25,637 bases of DNA, taken from positions 16,607 through 42,243 of the forward strand of contig PMHU01000188.1 of assembly GCA_003156795.1 (NCBI GenBank). The letters run 5' to 3'. Under the pieces are notes generated by a model. It had not been told where the DNA came from. It did no database searches and worked only from the letters and a program-made list of their open reading frames with translations. Of this stretch, positions 16,171-23,088 are shown piece after piece. Position 1 is the first letter of the stretch. Every line of letters begins with the position of its first letter. This stretch comes from Acidimicrobiaceae bacterium (lineage in GTDB: Bacteria > Actinomycetota > Acidimicrobiia > Acidimicrobiales > Palsa-688). A program made the position numbers and the translations under genes.

Positions 16171-17880
16171 CTATCTGGACAGCTTGCGCAGTCTTCCTGC
16201 GAGTTCTCGACGGAAGGAGGCCCAGACGAAGAGTCGGCGCTTGGCGTCGATCATGGTTCGGTCGCCCACACCGGCAAGTGTATGCAGGCCGGCGGTCCAG
16301 GGCCCGCTGGAGGGAGGGTCGACGTGGGCTACGGAGTGCTCGTTGAAGGCGTCGGTTGTGAGGAGCGTGATGCGGTTGATGACTACAGATCCGCCATACA
16401 CCCGTGACCCGTCCTGCGCCGGCCGATGAAGGACGCCGTCTGCGTAGAAGGGTGGTCCGGCCGGACGGCTTGACCTTACGTCTGTCTTGACGGGGTTGCG
16501 ACGGTGTGGTTCCCAGGGTCCCAACAGGTCCGGCGCGTGCCACACGAACAGTCGCGTTCCCGGTCCGGCCTCCCGCTCGCTGCACAGCAGCCACCACCGG
16601 CCGTCGTGGCGGAACACAGTGGGGTCGGTGGCGGGAAAGTCCTCGACCATGTCGACGACTTTCTCCCACCGTCCAGGGAACTCCACGGCTCGGTGCAGCG
16701 TGACGTGACCGCTCTCGAAGGTCTCGGGCACGCAGTACACGTCGCCGTCGTGCTCGAAGAGGAACGGGTACGAAGCATGGCCGACGATATCCAGAGACAC
16801 TGGCCGCGGTAGTGACCAATGGCCATCCGCTCTGACGCTGAGGGCGGCTATGTGCCCGTGGGCTGTGCGCTGGTTGAAGTCCTCGACGAGAATGGTTAGA
16901 GCCCCGTCCACCTCTAGCGCGAACGGGTCGGCGATATAGCGGTCGCGCTTCTGTCGAGGCGCCCAGCGCACGGGCGGCTTCTCACTTGAGGTCAGATAGG
17001 TGGTGACAGGAGCGTCGACCACGCCGACCGTCCACTGATCGGCGCGTGCTATCCGTTCTCCGTGGTGGAGCGCGGCTCGGGCCAAGAGGCGGACTATGAA
17101 TGCCACCATCTGGGGGTTCGTTGGGTTGTGCAGAATCGGTGCGGTTGACGAGGTGGGCTCCTCATCGACATGACCCGAGTCGCCATCTTGCAAACTCCTC
17201 GCCACTTGCGTCGGCCAGGATGCACTTCCGATATAGGCCTGGTCGCGGTTTCGAGTGTAGGAATGGTCCACGGTCCGGAACCAGCCGCGCTGCAGAACAA
17301 CGCCGCCGTCGAGCCGCTCTGTCAGGCGCTGGAGCACGACTCCGGTCACCGGGTCGCGACGGTAAATCTCCCAGAAGCAGGGCGGACCGCCCCGGTAGAC
17401 GTCGACGTCGTCGTGGTGGAAGGACCAGATGCCGTGCCGGGCCGCGTTGAGGATGTCGCCTCGGATGATTCCGAAGGCGAAGCGGAGGATGAAGTCGAGG
17501 CGGTGCTCTTCGATGGTGCGCACGTCGCCGTCGGCGAACAGCTGTGAAAAGCGTCCTTTACGGATCGGTTCGACGGTAAGGCGCGGAAGACCGGCCAACA
17601 GGTCGGTGAGGTCGGTAGTGCGAAGCGAGCGCGATCGCGGGCCACTCCATCGGTTGTTGAAGGCGTGCCAAAGCGTGCTCGACCCGAGGCGCCTGCGGCC
17701 CGATGGAATCTTCGCCCCCCCGTCGAGAATCAACAGGGCCGGGACCGCGGATCCCGAGTCGACCAGATCGCGTATGCACTCTGCCTGCCAAGCGGCGAAG
17801 CTCGTGCCCGAACACATAACACCAAACCGCAACGGCTCCCGGTCCCCACCCGCCGCGGGCACCTCGGACGGTCTCTCCAT
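16171..17880 (-). CDS. Formyltransferase-like / five-bladed propeller fusion
   Basis: 569-aa protein. The N-terminal half (about 15-215) resembles formyltransferases: SFHHDDVDVYRGGPP (153-167) aligns with the N-x-H-x-S-L-L-P-x-Y-R-G active-site loop, and LDGGVV (190-195) carries the conserved Asp. The catalytic Asn is Ser here, and the LLP is lost. The C-terminal half (about 290-545) looks like a GH43/GINT1-type propeller, with RYIADPFAL, HASYPFLFEHDGDVYCVPE, DFPATDPTVFRHDGRWWLL and LHRPAQDGSRVYGG. Such two-part proteins occur in bacterial glycan clusters; sugar N-acylation is possible but unproven. ATG 17880 is preferred; an in-frame GTG at 17937 would add 19 residues. There is no signal peptide, so it is cytoplasmic. 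Confidence 0.78.
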   Translation of the reverse strand: MERPSEVPAAGGDREPLRFGVMCSGTSFAAWQAECIRDLVDSGSAVPALLILDGGAKIPSGRRRLGSSTLWHAFNNRWSGPRSRSLRTTDLTDLLAGLPRLTVEPIRKGRFSQLFADGDVRTIEEHRLDFILRFAFGIIRGDILNAARHGIWSFHHDDVDVYRGGPPCFWEIYRRDPVTGVVLQRLTERLDGGVVLQRGWFRTVDHSYTRNRDQAYIGSASWPTQVARSLQDGDSGHVDEEPTSSTAPILHNPTNPQMVAFIVRLLARAALHHGERIARADQWTVGVVDAPVTTYLTSSEKPPVRWAPRQKRDRYIADPFALEVDGALTILVEDFNQRTAHGHIAALSVRADGHWSLPRPVSLDIVGHASYPFLFEHDGDVYCVPETFESGHVTLHRAVEFPGRWEKVVDMVEDFPATDPTVFRHDGRWWLLCSEREAGPGTRLFVWHAPDLLGPWEPHRRNPVKTDVRSSRPAGPPFYADGVLHRPAQDGSRVYGGSVVINRITLLTTDAFNEHSVAHVDPPSSGPWTAGLHTLAGVGDRTMIDAKRRLFVWASFRRELAGRLRKLSR

Positions 17881-18318
17881 ATCCGCACCCCCTGCCACCT
17901 TGCTCACCCTATATGCCCCACCAAGCCCATCGCTCACCCACGGATCCGTGCGCTCACGTCGGGTGCTGGCTCATGGCGCGAACAGGATCTTCCTGTCCAC
18001 GAGGCGCCGTCGGATGTCGGGAAGCGCCCCGGATCGGGTTTGGCTACCGTGACCCATTGCAATGGGCAAGAGTCGCAGACACCGGCGCTCCTTCTACGTC
18101 CGGTCGATGCTCGCCCAATTGTGGCGACACCCGAACAATCCCTCCTTACTCGCGACGCCGATACGTTGAATGGTCCCCGCCCTCGCCGAGAAAACGGTAG
18201 AAGCAAAGCCGATACCCATCATCGCTGCTGATGAGAGGGAGGACGAGGACTGGAGTTTGTAGCCACAGGCCAGCTTCACATGGGTGCACAGCCGGCAGCC
18301 GGATCGGCCGTTCGGGCA
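17881..18318. other. Intergenic region, 438 bp
   Basis: Lies between the glyoxalase-like gene and the formyltransferase-like gene, both on the minus strand. Open frames cross it on both strands, but none has a ribosome binding site or recognisable motif. I see no tRNA-like T-loop, repeat or clear promoter. Confidence 0.4.
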
Positions 18319-18672
18319 TTACGCGTCGCGGTCCGATCGCAGTACGCAGAACTCGTTTCCTTCGGGGTCGACAAGAACGATCCATGATGGCTCGCCTTGA
18401 CCTACGTCCACTCGGTTGGCGCCCAGCGAGATCAGCCGAGCGACCTCGCCGTCGCGATCATCGGGCCGGAGATCCAGGTGCAGGCGGTTCTTTCCGGATT
18501 TGTCCTCCGAGACGAGAGCGAACAATAGGCCCGGAAAGTTATCCGGCGCGGATCGAATCTCGAACTCATCGGGGTCATCGTTCACCACGACCCAACCGAG
18601 CGCGTGGGCCCACCAATTGCCCAATGAGACCGGGTCGCGAGCGTCAACGACTACCTGCTCCCACTTCAGCAC
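18319..18672 (-). CDS. VOC/Glyoxalase_6-like protein
   Basis: About 117-aa single VOC domain of the Glyoxalase_6 type. It opens with WEQVVVDARDP, then has NWWAHALGW, KNRLHLDLRPDDRDGEVARL and a final VLVDPEGNEFCVL. The H-L-D-L and the terminal E-F-C-V-L are where metal- or ligand-binding residues fall in the superfamily. Substrate cannot be inferred; related proteins include resistance enzymes and many uncharacterised ones. GTG 18672 matches the family boundary; a longer frame starts at TTG 18759, and neither has a strong ribosome binding site. It appears monocistronic. Confidence 0.8.
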   Translation of the reverse strand: MLKWEQVVVDARDPVSLGNWWAHALGWVVVNDDPDEFEIRSAPDNFPGLLFALVSEDKSGKNRLHLDLRPDDRDGEVARLISLGANRVDVGQGEPSWIVLVDPEGNEFCVLRSDRDA

Positions 18673-18880
18673 CCGCCTATAGTGCCCGATCCGCGTGCCT
18701 GCATCGACCAAGGTTCGCCCTTCCCCATCGCGCCAGACGGGTCCATGCCAGGCAAGCAAGGCTCAAAAGTCCACCGTTGCACGAGACCTCCAGGCCACTC
18801 CGATGCCGTCAACACCAAGCTGAGAACGTGCTCGTGAGAGATCATCCTGCCGCAGCCCTATCTGCCGTTCTCGGCGACCC

Positions 18881-19351
18881 TCATCCGCAGTGGCTGCCGC
18901 CCGGGAGCACCACGACGCTTCCGGCGTGGAGTGTGGCCGACCCGCTGCTGTCCAGCAATCGCCACTCGACTTGGGTCGTGAGGGGCGTGTTATTCGACTC
19001 TTGACCACCCACGAAGTCAGCCGAGAAGGTTTCCACCGCAGAACTTCCTGGTGGGAAGAAGGTGGCGTGTGACGGCTCGAGGACGTTCGAGCCATCGGTA
19101 ACGCGCAACTCGAATGGATCTCCTGCCACGTTCACCGTCACCGCGACGCTTATGCCGTCCACGTTGCAGCCGCCAGCCTGGCCACTCAAGGCCGGAAGCG
19201 AGGCCCAGGAAGTGGTCGTGGTCGTAACCGACGAGGTGTCCCAGGCGAGTTCCTCATTGCTCAGTGGGCTGGTGCCTGAGCCATCGGCGAAGGCGACTAC
19301 TGGTATCAGGACGAGCCCGACGGCAACAGGGACAGCCAGCAACTTGCGCAT
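18881..19351 (-). CDS. Secreted protein of unknown family
   Basis: 156 aa. The signal peptide is clear (RK, LLAVPVAVGLVLIPVVAFA, cleavage near residue 22). The mature part is rich in Thr/Ser/Val with alternating polar and hydrophobic residues, suggesting a beta-sandwich. It has only two cysteines (near residues 62 and 155), which could form one disulfide tying the C-terminus to the core. I do not recognise the family. The start is well supported: GGAGGATCGAGGA precedes ATG 19351. The neighbours are also secreted proteins, but the gene is divergent from the first of the repeat propellers. Confidence 0.72.
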   Translation of the reverse strand: MRKLLAVPVAVGLVLIPVVAFADGSGTSPLSNEELAWDTSSVTTTTTSWASLPALSGQAGGCNVDGISVAVTVNVAGDPFELRVTDGSNVLEPSHATFFPPGSSAVETFSADFVGGQESNNTPLTTQVEWRLLDSSGSATLHAGSVVVLPGGSHCG

Positions 19352-19701
19352 GATTCCTCGATCCTCCGCTTTTCCACAGCTAGATCACAATATTGACTAT
19401 ATGGCTACGCAGAAGGCCGCCATCGACAGCCTGCCACGCCCCGAAGCGCTCCTGTGCGGCTGCCCGCACTATCCACATTGCGCCGATCGAAGGCTGGGAC
19501 GGCTTCATCCCCCGCCCCGGGTCCTGGAGTCGGCGGAGAGTCTCGTGGTCGCCTGGGCAGATGGGAGTTTCTGGCCCGGCGATCAGTGGGTCCTTCGATG
19601 GGTGCGGCGGTTGCGTTCGGGTGGTTGGACGTCTGGTGGCAGGCGGAAGGTGTCGGCGTTGCTACGCTCTGCTCGTCGAGTTTCTCTCCGTGGGGGTTCG
19701 G
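19352..19701. other. Divergent intergenic region, 350 bp
   Basis: Lies between the secreted orphan (minus) and the first seven-repeat protein (plus). It contains an AT-rich patch near 19385-19406 that may hold a promoter, but I could not pair convincing -35 and -10 elements. The open frame crossing it is an upstream extension of the repeat gene. Confidence 0.4.
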
Positions 19702-20958
19702 GTGGCCAGGTACCGTCGAGTCGGGGCAGGTGTCGGTCGGCTTTCGGTAGTACGTCGGGTTGGGACCGTGGGTATGGCGGCTGGCCTCGTGAGCTTGTTG
19801 GTGTTGCCGGTTACGTTGGCGGTGGCCGCCGAGTTGCCGGACGCGACAGCCTTTGACGGGGTGTCTTGTCCTGAGGTGAACTTTTGTGAGGCGGTCGGCT
19901 ACTACAGTCCGACTGGGCAGGACGTGGCACCGGTCGCGGAGCAGTGGGATGGGACCAGCTGGAGCGCGCAATCAGTCCCGACGCCGAACACCGCGAAGAA
20001 CGCCTACCTGCTAGCCGTGTCTTGTGCGACCGCTACCAGCTGCATGGCGGTCGGCAACGTCGGTGGGAAGACCCTGGCCGAGTCCTGGGACGGGACCGAG
20101 TGGAGCATCCAGGCGACCGCTAACCCGAGCTACGGGAAACGGGTCCTGACCAGCGTGTCGTGCGCCAGCGCCTACTATTGCGAGGCTTCGGGAAGTATCA
20201 CTCAAAACAACGCGGGAAACATTCTGCCCTTGGCGGAGGGTTGGAACGGCACGGCCTGGACGGTGCAGACGCTGCCGGTGACAAACCAGCGAGAGGGCTA
20301 CGGTACGGCATTGGAGGACGTAGCGCTGTCGTGCTTGTCGACAACGGACTGCGAAGCGGTCGGCTGGAGCTACTGGCCGACCAGTCAGCACAACAGCCTG
20401 GAAGCAGCCGCGTGGCAGTGGAACGGCACGAAGTGGAAGTTCCAACAGACCCCCGTCATCGCAACCACAACCGACCAGTTGAACCTGGAATCGGTGTCAT
20501 GCCAATCAGGCGAGTGCGTCGCTATCGGATGGGCCAACCTCGGGTCCAGCCAAGGAGGCAACCCGAGCCCCAACGTTCCCTTCGGCGAGGTCTGGAACGG
20601 CACACAATGGAGCGTGACACAGCCACAGGCCAGCAACCCGGTCGCCTCATACGACTACCTCGTCTCATGCCCCCAGGCGACCAACTGCGAGGCCATCGGC
20701 TCGGACTCAACCAACCCCTATATTGACGATAATGCCTTGTTTTCGGACACCTACACCGGCACTGACCCTTGGCCGGCAACCCAGTCCATACCCCCCCCGG
20801 TCTCGGGAGACTACATGAGCCTGCGGGCTATCTCATGCCCGCAAGTCAACTCCTGCGAAGCGGTCGGCACCTACACGAGCGACGTCGACGGCGACTACCA
20901 GCAAGGACGGCTAGCAATGGGCTGGGACGGAACAAACTGGACCCTCCAACCAAGCTGA
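19702..20958 (+). CDS. Secreted seven-repeat SC-x5-C/AVG putative propeller, paralogue A
   Basis: 418 aa from GTG 19702. It has a basic N-terminus, a hydrophobic stretch (MAAGLVSLLVLPVTLAVAA) and cleavage near residue 40. The mature protein is seven repeats of about 50-58 residues, each with S-C-x5-C-x-A-[VI]-G, a variable loop, E-x-W-[DN]-G and a following W-strand. The repeats open at VSCPEVNFC, VSCATATSC, VSCASAYYC, LSCLSTTDC, VSCQSGEC (one residue shorter), VSCPQATNC and ISCPQVNSC. The seventh repeat is complete, ending NWTLQPS at the stop. I know this repeat from uncharacterised secreted actinobacterial proteins but no assigned function. A beta-propeller fold is inferred from repeat number and Trp/Gly pattern. 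The start is uncertain: the frame is open to 19393, and ATG 19774 would cut into the signal peptide. Confidence 0.8.
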   Translation: MARYRRVGAGVGRLSVVRRVGTVGMAAGLVSLLVLPVTLAVAAELPDATAFDGVSCPEVNFCEAVGYYSPTGQDVAPVAEQWDGTSWSAQSVPTPNTAKNAYLLAVSCATATSCMAVGNVGGKTLAESWDGTEWSIQATANPSYGKRVLTSVSCASAYYCEASGSITQNNAGNILPLAEGWNGTAWTVQTLPVTNQREGYGTALEDVALSCLSTTDCEAVGWSYWPTSQHNSLEAAAWQWNGTKWKFQQTPVIATTTDQLNLESVSCQSGECVAIGWANLGSSQGGNPSPNVPFGEVWNGTQWSVTQPQASNPVASYDYLVSCPQATNCEAIGSDSTNPYIDDNALFSDTYTGTDPWPATQSIPPPVSGDYMSLRAISCPQVNSCEAVGTYTSDVDGDYQQGRLAMGWDGTNWTLQPS

Positions 20959-21673
20959 ACAGCAAACACCACCAACGCCTACCTGCAACTCCAGAACAGC
21001 AGCTCGAACGGCTCCTCGGCAACACCTCCGGCTAGAGTTTGGGCGATGGGCGGCGCTGGAGCGTGACCTCCAGGTTTGGTACCGGGTTTCGTTCCAGCTT
21101 TCGATCCGTCCCCCGCCCCCGTAGGACCGGGAGACAACTCCACGACCTGGGGTTATGGCGTCCGTAGGGAGCTCTCCGGAACGCGAAATGGCCAATCTCG
21201 GAACGTCTGAGCCCTAAGGCCAGGTCCGCGGGCACCGATTACTTCCGTAGCAGTTGCCTCCGCGGCACTCGTCGTCGTTTCGGTCGCCACGGCACCTCCC
21301 GAAACGCCACCAGCACTTCGAGCTGAGTTGCGTCTGGCGGTCCAAGCCATTCGCCCAGCGGCCCGAATCCCTCGCCGACACACACGTCGAGGGGTCGCTC
21401 TTGGTGATCTCGATCGCGATCCTTGGTCTTTATCGGTAGTGGCGCCTCGCGATCGGAGCCACGGCGAGCGCCCGAGCGCTCTGGCGCGATACGACCAGTT
21501 CGTCCGTGGGAGGTATGAGAGCGCGGATGATCCGTTCTGATCGACTTCGTTTGAGGGGTGTACGGTTCGGTGACGTGGTAGGGACGCTAAACCGAGCTGG
21601 GGATTGGCGCGTGGGCGTCGTGCGCCATCGTTGGTTACATCCCTTATTGGGGAAACCTCTGGGGAGGGTCGAA
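20959..21673. other. Intergenic region, 715 bp
   Basis: The longest gene-free stretch in the window, between repeat paralogues A and B. A 211-codon minus-strand frame (21153-21788) is Arg/Ser/Pro-rich, overlaps the start of paralogue B and lacks a ribosome binding site, so I treat it as a shadow. I see no IS end, tRNA or clear hairpin. The region could be long regulatory DNA or decayed sequence. Confidence 0.4.
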
Positions 21674-22861
21674 ATGGGTCGACGCGGTCAGCGTTTTTGT
21701 CGTGGTGTGTTTTGCGTGATCGGTGTCGTCGGGCTGGTCGCTGGCGCGGTGTTGCTGCCGGTTGACGCGAGTGCTGCTCCTTCGACATGGTCCATCACGT
21801 CTACTACCAACCGAGGCAGTTACGGCAGTGTTCTGTTGGGCTTGTCGTGCGCGGATGCGACCAACTGCCAGGCGGTGGGGTGGAGTTTCAACAGCTCCGG
21901 ATACCAGCAGACCCTGGTCGAGTCCTGGAACGGGAGCGCTTGGTCCGTTGTGGCCAGTCCGAACAAGGGCCGCGTCTCCAACAGCCTGCAAAGCGTGTCA
22001 TGTTCCTCTCCGAGCAGTTGTGTGGCGGTCGGCTATCGCGAAAGCCGTAAAGGAGACTCAACGCTAATCGAGTCCTGGGACGGTACGACATGGTCCATTA
22101 TTCACAGTCCCAACCAGGGGACCACGGAGGATCAGGAGGACATCCTGAACGGTGTGTCGTGTGCCAGCACCACCAGTTGCGTGGCGGTGGGCGACTACTA
22201 CACTGGCACGACCGGGCTTTGGCAAACCCTCGTCGAGAGCTGGAACGGCACGGCTTGGTCGATCATCCCTAGCCCGAACCTGGGCACCAACGACAACCAC
22301 CTGAGAGGCGTGTCGTGCGTCAGCTCGACTAGTTGCATGGCAGTCGGCACCTATTACGCCAGCGGCGAAGACCAGACCCTCGCCGAGTCGTGGGACGGGG
22401 CGAGCTGGTCGGCGGTCCCCACGATCGACCCCAGCAGCTTTGGCAACGCCCTCGGCGGAGTCGATTGCACCAGCGCCGACATTTGTACCGCGGTCGGCGG
22501 CTCGGCAACGGGATCAGAATCTCAGACCCTGGTCGAGAGCTGGGACGGGACGAACTGGTCGGTCGTCTCCAGTCCCAACCAGGCCGGCGGGAGTGGATTG
22601 AGTGACGTCTCGTGTGACAGCTCTAGTAGCTGCGTTGCCGTGGGCGGCAACGGAACGGGAAAGCTCTCCACCACTCTGATTGAGAGTTGGGACGGGACGA
22701 CTTGGTCCATCACTCCTAGCCCGAACCCCGCTGGCAAAGATATTGGGCTAAGCCGAGTGTCCTGTCCCACCTCCACAGATTGCCTGGCCATCGGGACCGC
22801 ATGGATGCACAAAACCTTCCAAACACTCGCCGAAAGCGGTTCCACACCGCTCGAGGGCTGA
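21674..22861 (+). CDS. Secreted seven-repeat SC-x5-C/AVG putative propeller, paralogue B
   Basis: 395 aa with a clear signal peptide (GRRGQRFCRG, then VFCVIGVVGLVAGAVLL, cleavage near residue 36). The mature chain starts with STWSITSTTN, which equals the last strand of the repeat. Seven repeats of 47-53 residues follow, each with V-[SD]-C-x5-C-x-A-[VI]-G, then T-L-[VIA]-E-S-W-[DN]-G-x-x-W-S. The seventh stops after LAESG without its W-strand. The missing strand is therefore supplied by the N-terminus, as in classic closed propellers. The ribosome binding site GGGAGG lies 6 nt before ATG 21674; the frame is open to 21506. No catalytic motif is visible; a binding or adhesive surface role is inferred. 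Confidence 0.85.
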   Translation: MGRRGQRFCRGVFCVIGVVGLVAGAVLLPVDASAAPSTWSITSTTNRGSYGSVLLGLSCADATNCQAVGWSFNSSGYQQTLVESWNGSAWSVVASPNKGRVSNSLQSVSCSSPSSCVAVGYRESRKGDSTLIESWDGTTWSIIHSPNQGTTEDQEDILNGVSCASTTSCVAVGDYYTGTTGLWQTLVESWNGTAWSIIPSPNLGTNDNHLRGVSCVSSTSCMAVGTYYASGEDQTLAESWDGASWSAVPTIDPSSFGNALGGVDCTSADICTAVGGSATGSESQTLVESWDGTNWSVVSSPNQAGGSGLSDVSCDSSSSCVAVGGNGTGKLSTTLIESWDGTTWSITPSPNPAGKDIGLSRVSCPTSTDCLAIGTAWMHKTFQTLAESGSTPLEG

Positions 22862-23088
22862 CCTTCATTCGGGTGCGGCAAACCCGGGAGTTACCGCGCC
22901 AGAATGACGTCGCATCTGGTTACGTCCGGCCAGTGGCGAGGCGCTCCTAGTCGGCGATAGGCGCTCACGGATGGCTTGGTGGCCCGGCACGGAACATTGG
23001 ATCTCGCGCTCCGCGTCAGCCAGGGGACGTGCCTAAGGCGGTCGCCTGAGCCAGCAAGTTTCGAGGGTCCGCGATGTGACCAGCGCTT

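Noticed and set aside
17938..18318. Possible RNA gene or small gene in the gap beside the glyoxalase-like gene.
   Set aside because: I found no tRNA T-loop or acceptor-stem pairing, and the crossing frames lack starts and motifs.
21153..21788. A 211-codon minus-strand frame in the largest intergenic region.
   Set aside because: It is Arg/Ser-rich, overlaps the signal-peptide region of paralogue B, and has no motif or ribosome binding site.
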